A stretch of 64,000 nucleotides of DNA from Paralithodes platypus (taxonomy: Eukaryota > Arthropoda > Malacostraca > Decapoda > Lithodidae). Below, piece by piece: positions 19,872-28,736 of this stretch. The stretch covers positions 27,208,129-27,272,128 of the forward strand of contig CM064480.1 in NCBI GenBank assembly GCA_032716605.1, given 5' to 3'. Positions within the stretch are counted from its first letter, which is position 1, and the number at the start of each line of letters is the position of its first letter. Under the pieces are notes generated by a model, which worked only from the letters and a program-made list of their open reading frames with translations, searched no databases and was not told where the DNA came from. The position numbers were made by a program, and so were the translations under genes.

Positions 19872-20431
19872 GTGGCCCTGCAGTCACTTTTGTTTATTTT
19901 CACGAGAAGGGGGGGGGGGGTGCAGTCAGTTGACATAGGACACCCTAGACCCCGCCGGAGTATGAGAGCTGTGATACAATTTAAGGTTAATGTGATATGA
20001 AAATTTCTCAGCGAGAAATTGTGCTAGTACAATGTTAGTACAAAACAACGGTGTTGTTATAGTAGTTTTAGCTGCGAAAGCAATCTAATATTAAAATAGT
20101 GGAGATCCTTTGCAATTTATCTCCACGATTATTTTGGGGTTTATTATGTGCACATATAAACTTATAACTTGTTATTTTTGTCACCACTCGTTGAGTGGGG
20201 TGCCTTTGTAACTACAGATCTGTGTTCAGAATCTTCAGGGTTACCCATTTTTTGTCAGGCAGGCTTCTTTGAAGCACGCACCTGCCTGAACCCCTTTTTC
20301 TTGTATATTTTTGGCCTACGCCATATTTAAATATATTTTTCAAAAGTAAGAATACTATGTGGTTGTTTTTATTATCTGCTTTTATAGAGTTATGATATGA
20401 TTACGAATGTCCCCCTCCAGTCTTAGAAATC
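19872..20431 (+). other. DIRS 3' untranslated region
   Basis: No ORF. It contains a G12 run at 19909-19920 shortly after the ORF2 stop, followed by A/T-rich sequence leading into the internal complementary region. Purine/G tracts can serve as priming or structural signals, but I have no evidence for a role here. Confidence 0.5.
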
Positions 20432-20538
20432 AGGCATGTTCGTCAATGATGGAGGGGCCACTAATAAATTATAGGTTTGACTCCTGTAAGGAGATAAAGA
20501 AAACCTAATATTTAGTAGTGGCCCCGTAATCATTGACG
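20432..20538 (+). repeat. DIRS internal complementary region (circle junction)
   Basis: 20432-20469 is the reverse complement of the element's left outer end (from about 11810 rightward). 20470-20538 is the reverse complement of its right outer end (about 20893-20961). The two ends are fused at AAT|TATAGG with a 2-bp ambiguity. In the DIRS replication model this region templates completion of the ends and circularisation. It also fixes the element boundaries used here. Confidence 0.92.
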
Positions 20539-20611
20539 ACTGGGGCCCTCCCGACTGTCCCCTTCCCATTCGTTGATGTATTAAGGATTTTGGTTTACTT
20601 GATATGTCAGT

Positions 20612-20900
20612 GAAGGAGGAATGACGCCTGAATCAGCGTCTGGTCAGAAATCCACACAAGTACATCCACGATATGATGGAAAGCTTATTAGATAGTTATT
20701 CTTATTTTCTTTTTGTTTTTATTTTTTACGAAGTTTTTTCGTAGTGAGAACCCAATTCATAATGACTAAAGCCATGAGTGAGGTCGCGTGCGCTCATGAT
20801 GAAGGCTCCTCAGTTTTTAAATGCTCTGCGCGGTAGATTCAAACTACGGCGGATTAGTGTTTGAAGAGGATGCCTTATGTAATAGGCATGTTCGTCAATG
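20612..20900 (-). repeat. DIRS right inverted terminal repeat
   Basis: Reverse complement of 11831-12119, same 289-bp length. The outer right end continues to about 20961-20963 with a unique extension of about 60 bp not present on the left end, as is typical of DIRS1-like elements. Confidence 0.93.
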
Positions 20901-20963
20901 ATTACGGGGCCACTACTAAATATTAGGTTTTCTTTATCTCCTTACAGGAGTCAAACCTATAAT

Positions 20964-22244
20964 ACTATCAGACTCTATCAAGACAGGTCAAAAAGGAAAT
21001 CAGGAAAGCAAAAAGAAATTAAGAAATAAGGATAGCCAGTGACTCAAAAAATAACCCTAAAGCTTTTTACCAACTATATAAATCTAAAGTTAGAGATGTA
21101 ATAGGCCCCCTAAAAACTTCAATAGGAGAAATAACAGAAAATTATTTAGAAATGTGCAGTACATTAAATAGTCAGTTTCTTTCCGTTTTCACTAATGAAA
21201 ATTTGGCACAGATTCCAGAAGTCAATATGGTATATAGTGATAGTATAGAAAATATGTTAAGTACAGTTAGTATAAGTAGAAATGATGTGCTTAAGGAAAT
21301 TGACAGACTGAAACCTCAAAAATCGCCTGGTCCTGACGAGGTATATATGCTAGAGTATTAAAAGAATGCAGAGATGAGTTAAGTAGCCCATTAGCATTTT
21401 TATTTAACAAGTCATTAGAAACAGGTTTAGTTCCAGAAGCTTGGAAGCTTGCAAATGTAGTTCCGATCTTCAAAAAAGGTGATAAATCGATAGCATCCAA
21501 TTACCGTTCCATTAGTCTCACATCAATCATAGGAAAGTTGCTAGAGTCTATTATTGCTAGGAAAATTAGAAGCCACTTAGTAAAATTTAACTTAATAAAT
21601 TTTTCTCAGCATGGATTCACTCAGGGACGTTCTTGCCTTACTAATTTGCTTAGCTTTTTCTCAGAGGTATATGAAGCAGTAGATAGTGACAAGTCATATA
21701 TTATATATTTAGATTTCAGTAAAGCTTTCGACAGAGTCCCTCATGAGAGATTGATGAGAAAGGTTGAGGCACATGGAATAGGAGGGTCGTTGTTGGGATG
21801 GATTAGGTCATGGCTAATTGGTAGGAAACAGAGAGTCAGCATAAATGGTACCAAGTCAGAGTGGGGAGAAGTCAAAAGTGGTGTCCCCCAGGGATCGGTA
21901 ATAGGTCCCCTGTTGTTTATTATATACATAAATGACCTAGATTTAGGTATAACTAGTAGGATAAGTAAATTCGCAGACGATACTAAAATGGGGAGATCAA
22001 TTGATTCAGATAGCGATAGTGCCTCCAAAGGGATCTAGATACCTTACATGAATGGTCAGTAAATTGGCAGATGAAGTTTAACATTGACAAATGCAAAGTA
22101 TTAAAGATAGGGAAGATGCAAACAAATGTTAAATATAAACTAGCTAATTTAGAATTAGAAAATTCAGACTGCGAGAAAGATCTAGGTGTGTTTGTTAGCA
22201 ATGATTTGAAGCCTAGAAAAGAGTGTATAAGCGTTCGTAATAAG
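20964..22244 (+). pseudogene. LINE ORF2 part 2: reverse transcriptase
   Basis: Continues the CR1 LINE to the right of the DIRS insertion. Blocks in order are RQVKKEIRKAKRN, a premature TAA near 21033, KSPGPDEV followed by a frameshift near 21345, [60 protein letters not shown], and the catalytic FADD at 21970-21981. A further frameshift near 22,038 leads to FNIDKCKVLKIG. The reading frame is cut at 22,244 by the Ty3/Gypsy element. The catalytic core is still recognisable but the protein cannot be made. Confidence 0.9.
22241..22244 (+). repeat. Left 4-bp target duplication TAAG
   Basis: TAAG precedes the TG terminus of the LTR at 22245. The same TAAG follows the CA terminus at 30936 (30937-30940). 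Joining the flanks at one TAAG restores the continuity of the LINE coding region, confirming the insertion boundaries. Confidence 0.9.
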
Positions 22245-24522
22245 TGTTACGACTGGGGTTTAAATATATCAGGGCTCTTATTCATTGGACTAGTAATGGC
22301 ATAAATACTACAACGGAAAGCGCTAGATCCAACCTCTGATGTATATTCCCAGTGAACAAAGAACACAAATACTCTACAGAGTTCTATATGCAATAATAGG
22401 CTATCAAACTCTCAATAAATGTGCGTCTACTCTAGGCTTAATTTTATGTGAAAACAGCCTATTACTACCTATAACCGAAGGTGCTTGGTTATGGTATGCA
22501 AAGTAAGGTGGTAAGAGAAGTTACAGCTTACGTTACTTTAATCAATAAATGTCAGGCACTCCTGCATGAAAGAAAGTGCACTAAAGTCCTTCAACACTAA
22601 CAAGGAATCTTCTTTAACACCTTACGAGCGGCCTATGCGGTTTATTTATGTGTACCGCACAGCGGGGTGTTTTTAGCCAAAATAGGGCTGTTTACGTGAT
22701 CATTTTCATGCCTAAATAAGACCCAGAACGTAAAACAAGTACCTATCCCTGAAAGGGCATAAACAGAGCTTTCGAATGACACCATAACGATCCTTGTATG
22801 ATGGATAGTTTTCTTGCAATAACCGTGCAACGCGAGTGCAAAAAGCAGGTAATTCGGTACTTTCAGTACATAATTGAGTATGTAGCGAGTGAGAGAGGGA
22901 GGAGGGAGCTGAGATTTGTGTCAGTAGGTTCGCCGCGGTGGTCTGGAGCAGTCATACGCTCGCTAGTCTCCTGCCACCACTTGTCTCTCTCTCTCAGCCA
23001 CATTACGTGCTGAAATTGCCACTCGACCTATGTCGAGCGCCGCCACATAGTCCAGCTTTATTTAACTCGACTTATGTTGCTCGCCGCTAATTAAGGGTTA
23101 AATGTTAGATGCTATAAAGATGCTCGTATCGGAAATGGAACCCAAAAAGGCAGGCAGCGGAACAATGCTCGTGCAGGCTATGCACACAAAAAGGCAGAAT
23201 ATATAATGCCGTCGGAGCCAAGAATATTCTAAACACTACAACAATAATAATAATCGCCACGACAATGTAGTATTCCTATCAACAAAAAGAGCCTAAGTCG
23301 TTTGTGTCTCAATACATCAAACTAGGCTGCGAAATGCTTGTGTAATCATAAATGGGTATGCATAAAAAGAGTAATTAGGTTAATATACTTAATGTCTACT
23401 GTGACTGATAAAGTCTAGCTAGAGTCAATGATACGAGATACTGGTGCGCATGGCATGCCGCATAGCCTAGTGCAAATCTCAAGTCTGTGCGTCAAATATT
23501 ACGTTATAGGGAAGGGTAGCTCTCTTGAGAAACCTTAATACCGAAGTATTAAGCGTTCTCCTGGCGTACCTCAAAGACAAACAACGAGCTTAGAACAGTG
23601 CAGAATGGTATAGGCAAAAAGCCCTCATTCGTGCATGCTCTATTCTCAATGGCACACAGACTAGAATTTACCCAATCAACTCCAGTTCTCAAGTATGTCG
23701 TGCAGCTTTTAACTAAAGCCAGCACTCATCGGAAACAATACCTTATAATATCAGACCCCTAGTCTAGCATTATCTAATCCAGCAGAACACTAATACTTAT
23801 AGGAAGCAGTACTAAACAATATGAATGCCAACCAATGCTTCGTGATCAACTTATCTTAACACTAACATACATAGGTTATATCATGCCTTAACGCACAATA
23901 CAACTGGCCAGCATGAAGCTGATTTTGCAGAGTTAACCAGAGGGGGTATAATCTTAATAAAAGGTGGTGAAAGATATGAAAAAAGAGAGAGGTAGGCAGA
24001 GGAAAAGATTCTCAGGTGCGGAGCGGATGACAGGTAGCAAGGGATAAAGATGGATGCGTTCTAGAAACCAGAACTGAGGGAGAGAGTGGCGAGGAACCTG
24101 TATATATACCGGGACTAGTTTTCACCGCGCAAAGTACAGCGGTAACAAGTCCTCTAGCCACTAGCAAAGAAGCAACATGGTAAGGACCTCCCTCAACCAA
24201 CCCCCACGAGGCAGCCAGCCGTGACGTCATCGAGCGGGGCAAAAACACTGCGCGCCCCCCTCTCACTCTGTTCTACTCTCTCTCTCTCTCCCAGATCCCA
24301 TCATTACTAGTTAATGATAAAACATATACTTTACAATTAAATATAGAAAGCCTTGACATGGGTGAAAACAAAGAGCCTTTCTGGACTGCCCATGACACGA
24401 GCTTTCATATGAAATAAAGCACACTCTAATACATAAACTGTAGCCCCATCCACTGCCCTGGCGATCCTAGCGAGTCACTGTAGGACAAGCCATGCGGTTC
24501 TAACGGAGTGTTTAACATCACA
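22245..24522 (-). repeat. 3' LTR of the minus-strand Gypsy element
   Basis: 2278 bp, from TGTTACGACTGG to AACATCACA on the plus strand (TGTG...AACA in element sense). It contains a 480-bp MITE (22618-23097). Differences from the other LTR include an extra AAT triplet near 23250, GTTAT near 23505 and scattered substitutions, about 15-20 in 1.8 kb by eye. A TATATATA motif at 24111-24118 is the putative core promoter on the minus strand. Confidence 0.92.
22618..23097 (-). mobile_element. 480-bp TTAA MITE, copy D, inside the LTR
   Basis: Begins CACCTTACGAGCGGCC, ends GCTAATTAAGGG, with TTAA at 22614-22617 and 23098-23101. It is nearly identical to copy B at 4733-5212 in reverse orientation. The other LTR of the same element carries a different MITE (29110-29519) in exactly the same TTAA. 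Confidence 0.88.
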
Positions 24523-24997
24523 CCCCCCCCCAAGATTTTTCTCAGAGGCCCCAAGGCTCACAAAAATCTGATGGTTTGAACCCATGCTATATCTCTACTT
24601 CCCATCACCCAGCGGCAGTAAAATATCTGGCACAGTTCTTCAACAAAACATTTTTCAAAATTATAACCCTCCCCAACACAATAGGTTAAATTATATGTAG
24701 TTATGCTCCTCAAGAGCGAGCTTCTCTAGCCCAGCATTCTGAGAGGAGTGCAACTCAGAATTACTGCTATAACATACTGAAAAAATTCAACTATCAAAGA
24801 AAGAGTTTTTATTTTATTTTCATGTTTTTAATTTGTTTATTTCGGCTGCACTATAGGGGCAAGCCTAGTTTTTTCTTCTATACCAAACGCTCAACTCCTG
24901 CTTTACGACCCAATACGCTGGGCTACAACCGCGAGCCAACAAGCACCAAGCGCAAAATACTATTCAAACTAAAGCAGGAGGCTACCCGTGTGTCAAT
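24523..24997 (-). promoter_or_regulatory. Polypurine tract and 3' untranslated region
   Basis: On the minus strand AAAAATCTTG followed by G9 directly precedes the LTR start TGTGATG. This is the expected position of the polypurine tract that primes plus-strand synthesis. The related plus-strand element has TATCTTG followed by G8 at 63739-63750, supporting the assignment. The rest is non-coding. Confidence 0.8.
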
Positions 24998-27900
24998 CTA
25001 CCCAGGATCATATACCCTTGAACGACCTTCTGCAACCACGTTGTCACAACCGGCAATATGGCGTATGTCCAGGTTATATACCAATAACCTTAGTGACCAC
25101 CTGGTCAGCCTCATATTCCGATTGTGAAACTGGTCCAAGAACTTGAGAGGGTGATGATCTGGGTAAACTACAACAACCGGACCATAGGCTGGAACATAGA
25201 CCTCGAAATGCCTCAGAGCAAGTACAACTGCCAGCAGCTCCTTCTCGACAACAGAGCAGCTCCCCTGGGCTGAATTGAACTTCTCTGAGCAGAACCTAAC
25301 AGGATGCTCCAGCCCATCATCGTCCTTTTTCACAAGGACGGCACCAGCCCCCACACCACTAGCCTCCGTTGCTAGTTGGAAAGGTAGGCTAAAGTCAGGG
25401 GCCCTGAGGATCGGGTGAGTGCACAACAGGTGTTTTACTTCTCTAAACACCTTCTCACACGCAGGCGCCCATTTGAACTTCTTATCCTTCCAGTTATCCT
25501 CCACCTGAGCTTGACTGTCCCGTTCTCCTTCTCCACCTTGACTGCTAAACGTCATCACAGGCACAGTGAGAGGCTCAGGGGGGTGCCTCCCATACTCCTT
25601 CATGAGATGAACGTGACATAACTGATTGCGCTTCCGTCTGTCTGGAGTGGCTACCAAGTAATCCAGGTCTGATAGCTCCTCAACCACCCTATAAGGACCA
25701 GCGTACTTTGCGGATAAGGGGTGACCTACAAGGGGCAGTAGAATCAACACCTCCCGACCCACGTGCAACTCCCTGAGTTCAACCTTGAGGTCGTACCTGT
25801 CCTTCCTGAGGGCCTGAGAGCTAGTCAAATTACGGCCAGCCAACTCCAGACTGCGCAACATCCGTTCTCGACTGTTGAGGACACACTTGAGCATAGAACA
25901 AGGTTTTTCTGCGCCCTCCCATACTTCTTCAACCATATGGAGAGGCCCTCTGACACGGTGTCCAAAGACAAGCTCATTAGGGCTGAATCCCAAACTCTCC
26001 CCAGGTACCTCCCGCACAGCAAACAAAACACATGGCAGGCCAAGATCCCAATACTTCCCACTCTCAATGCAACAACAACGAAGCACAGATTTCAAGGCTG
26101 AGTGCCATCGCTCTAACACACCCTGGCTCTCCGGATGATACGCAGATGACACAACCCCAACAATCTCATGCTGCGACATTGCTTGAACAAAGAGGTTAGA
26201 AGTGAAGTTGGGTCCCTGGACTGACTGAATCCCCTGCGGGTAACCATACCGGGAAAAATACACTAGCAAGCTTCGGACCACCGTCTTCGCCGACCCATTT
26301 CTCATAGGGTACGCGTCAGGGTACCTTGTCGCTACATCTCCCGACTGTGCATCACTGTCCTCCTTCAACTCTTTCGTCTTTTTAAGCCCATCCTCTGCCT
26401 TTTCAGGAACAGTTACTGGGTCTTCTCCAGACTCGAAATGTGGTCCTAATAATGAGTCCCCGAGAAGGTCCGTTGATACTAAACTCTCAACCGCATCAAC
26501 TTTCAACCCCTTCTCGGTACCCTTCCTCCGCTGATCTAAAGATTGCTGACCAGAATGTGACTCCCTGGATGCAGAATCTCCGGTGACAACACACGCCATA
26601 GGCTGCCCCGGACACTTCTCAACCCACTCCTGCTCCTCCCTACTCACGTCGGCCGGCTTCTCGGCAACGACCAAGGGTGGAGCCTCAGAAGTAGGTCCCG
26701 CAAAGTCGTTGCCGAGAAGGAGGTCGATGCCCCCAACAGGTAACTTCTCCAAAATTCCTACATCCAGGTCCCGAGTCACACCATCAACTTCCACCTTCAT
26801 TCTTACAAGCGGGTATGACCTTGTCGCATTAACTCCCTGAACCACAACCACCCGCGCCGTATTGACAGGTTTACCAGTGAAATTTCTCAACAGTGTTTGC
26901 GATGCCCCAGTGTCACGCAAAATTCTCACCTCATGTCTTCTACCCCCCCACTCCACACAACCGAGTCCCCTGTGGTCACTAAAGGCATCACGGACAGGGA
27001 ATAAGCCTTCCGGATCCTTCTGCACTGGCAGTGTATTTACCTCGGAAGAAATGCCTCTAACAAACTCCGATGTCCTCTTAAACACTCCAATGCCGTGAGC
27101 AAAAGACACGGCTGCCGGAGGAGGTCGACTAGGGCACTCATTTGCCTTATGACCCTCCTGGTGGCAACTAAAACACATAAATTTTGGTTTCGGCTTATAC
27201 TGTGATGTAAAAGGCCCCTGACTTTTCACATACGGTGTGGTGTAAGGTTTGGATTCAGTTTTAGTTTCATGGCTCTTCTGTTTAAATGTGTCATTGTTAC
27301 GGGGAGGGAGAGGATAACGGTCCTTAGCACTTACATCGTACTTCTGTGAGGACCCGCAACCCCGAATCAACAACAGCCGTCGATCAGCCATTTCTGCTGC
27401 TTCGACTAGAGTTCTTGGGTTTTTCTCCTTTAAGTTCAAAGTTAGATCACCGCCCGTGCTCTTAAAGAACTGCTCCAACATCATTAACTGCTTAATTTCA
27501 TCAAATGTTGTGACCTTCTCAGATCGGAGCCAGTTCCCCATAGCATCGGACAAGTCCCGGGCGTGTTCCAAAAAGGTGCTATCTCTTCCCTTAGTTACAC
27601 CCCGGAACTTCAAACGGTACGTTTCTGGTTGCAGTTCGTAAGCCCTCAGGACAGCCTCCTTGAGATCCTCATACACAATACATGACTCCAAAGGTAACGC
27701 ATCGTAGGCTTTAAGACCCTTGCCTATTAATCTAGAGGATACAAGTGCTGCCCATTTATTCTCTGGCCACTGATGTTCCTGGCACTTCTTCTCAAAGCGT
27801 GCGAAAAATTCTGTTACACCACTCTCATCAAACACCGGAACCAGTTTCAATAAGTGCGAGAGAGATTGATCATGAGCACGGTTACCAGCCCCAAGTCGCT

Positions 27901-28519
27901 GTCCCGTTGTCTCTACTCGCGACTTCTCTACGTCCCTGTCGGCACAGTACTTAGTCGACTCAGCTTGGATTTTTGCTAGCTCTATTTGCTGGTGACTTTT
28001 TCTCTCATCTATCTTGGCTAATTCTATTTGCTGCTGATGCTGAAGCTTAGCTAATTCGAGCTTAAACAATAATTCTGGAGATAACCCTTGAGGAGGTGAA
28101 GGTGCTACAATGTTTGAAATTACCGGTGGTCCCCCCAGGGGCAACCCACCCTGCCAGTCACCACCCAACTGCGGAAGCGTACCCGGGGTCGGCAAACTAC
28201 TGGGACAGCTGGGAGTCGAGTGTAGGGGAAGCATGGCCGAAGGGCTCTGAGCACTCAACCCATCTCGCTCACCAGTCACCCTGCCCAGTACACACGTTAT
28301 CAAGTTATCCCTGGTCATGCTGCTAGTAACCGCATGACCGATAGCTGTGGCCAGGCATTGAAGACCGTACCGCTCCATACCCTCCAACCACTCGGCAGTA
28401 ACAGGCCATTGCAAAAATATCCTAGCATCCTCCTCACAGTTCACCTGATCATACTGCTGTTCCTCAGTTTCGACATTACGTACTGTGTCTCCATTCTCCT
28501 CTGATCCGGTATAAGACAT
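24998..28519 (-). CDS. gag-pol polyprotein lacking reverse transcriptase
   Basis: About 1173 aa from the ATG at 28519. Gag region: N-terminal domain with YGLQCLATAI, a KIQ/ELAKI coiled coil, then LVPVFDESGVTEFF and a SCAN-like helical region with YRLKFRGV. A zinc knuckle CFSCHQEGHKANEC lies near residue 450. Protease has DTGAS at residue 536. Integrase is only its distal part: the second catalytic Asp position reads SVQGPNF in place of SDQG, and the Glu is retained in VLERWH, followed by GPYRVVEE. RNase H follows (LATEASGVGAGAVL, with the usual TDAS changed to TEAS). RT and the integrase zinc domain are missing, so the protein cannot replicate the element alone. The frame itself is unbroken. 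Confidence 0.9.
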   Translation of the reverse strand: MSYTGSEENGDTVRNVETEEQQYDQVNCEEDARIFLQWPVTAEWLEGMERYGLQCLATAIGHAVTSSMTRDNLITCVLGRVTGERDGLSAQSPSAMLPLHSTPSCPSSLPTPGTLPQLGGDWQGGLPLGGPPVISNIVAPSPPQGLSPELLFKLELAKLQHQQQIELAKIDERKSHQQIELAKIQAESTKYCADRDVEKSRVETTGQRLGAGNRAHDQSLSHLLKLVPVFDESGVTEFFARFEKKCQEHQWPENKWAALVSSRLIGKGLKAYDALPLESCIVYEDLKEAVLRAYELQPETYRLKFRGVTKGRDSTFLEHARDLSDAMGNWLRSEKVTTFDEIKQLMMLEQFFKSTGGDLTLNLKEKNPRTLVEAAEMADRRLLLIRGCGSSQKYDVSAKDRYPLPPRNNDTFKQKSHETKTESKPYTTPYVKSQGPFTSQYKPKPKFMCFSCHQEGHKANECPSRPPPAAVSFAHGIGVFKRTSEFVRGISSEVNTLPVQKDPEGLFPVRDAFSDHRGLGCVEWGGRRHEVRILRDTGASQTLLRNFTGKPVNTARVVVVQGVNATRSYPLVRMKVEVDGVTRDLDVGILEKLPVGGIDLLLGNDFAGPTSEAPPLVVAEKPADVSREEQEWVEKCPGQPMACVVTGDSASRESHSGQQSLDQRRKGTEKGLKVDAVESLVSTDLLGDSLLGPHFESGEDPVTVPEKAEDGLKKTKELKEDSDAQSGDVATRYPDAYPMRNGSAKTVVRSLLVYFSRYGYPQGIQSVQGPNFTSNLFVQAMSQHEIVGVVSSAYHPESQGVLERWHSALKSVLRCCCIESGKYWDLGLPCVLFAVREVPGESLGFSPNELVFGHRVRGPLHMVEEVWEGAEKPCSMLKCVLNSRERMLRSLELAGRNLTSSQALRKDRYDLKVELRELHVGREVLILLPLVGHPLSAKYAGPYRVVEELSDLDYLVATPDRRKRNQLCHVHLMKEYGRHPPEPLTVPVMTFSSQGGEGERDSQAQVEDNWKDKKFKWAPACEKVFREVKHLLCTHPILRAPDFSLPFQLATEASGVGAGAVLVKKDDDGLEHPVRFCSEKFNSAQGSCSVVEKELLAVVLALRHFEVYVPAYGPVVVVYPDHHPLKFLDQFHNRNMRLTRWSLRLLVYNLDIRHIAGCDNVVAEGRSRVYDPG

Positions 28520-28714
28520 GATGCTCACAAAAATTTCCCACCTCAATATTCAGAAAAGAAGTACCCCAAACTCTTATACCTCAATATACACACAAACATT
28601 CTCGGAAATACTCAAGGGCTATACTATGTTGCAAAAAAAAATTATTCTTGCTGATCCCCGCAAAATATTCTCCAAAACAACAAATGTTCCTTGCTAATAA
28701 ATGTAGGTTCACCA

Positions 28715-28736
28715 AATCCTAGGTAAGGTCGCCATT
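28715..28736 (-). promoter_or_regulatory. Primer-binding site next to the 5' LTR
   Basis: In element sense the LTR ends GTAACA and is followed by AATGGCGACCTTACCTAGG. The related element has AATGGCGACCTTGCTTAGG at 55853-55871. TGG two bases after the LTR and conservation between two copies mark the tRNA primer site. I do not assign the tRNA species. Confidence 0.75.

Larger units (their letters stand above)
11811..20963 (+). mobile_element. DIRS1-like tyrosine-recombinase retrotransposon
   Basis: A 9.15-kb element with diagnostic DIRS architecture: inverted terminal repeats (11831-12119 and 20612-20900), an internal complementary region at 20432-20538 that contains the reverse complements of both outer ends, a gag-like ORF, and RT, RNase H and tyrosine recombinase (YR). 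It interrupts a CR1 LINE ORF2. No target duplication is visible, as expected for recombinase-mediated integration. No DAM-type methylase domain was recognised. A 480-bp TTAA-type MITE sits in its leader. ORF2 is open throughout, with intact catalytic residues. The N-terminus of ORF1 may be broken. Confidence 0.95.
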
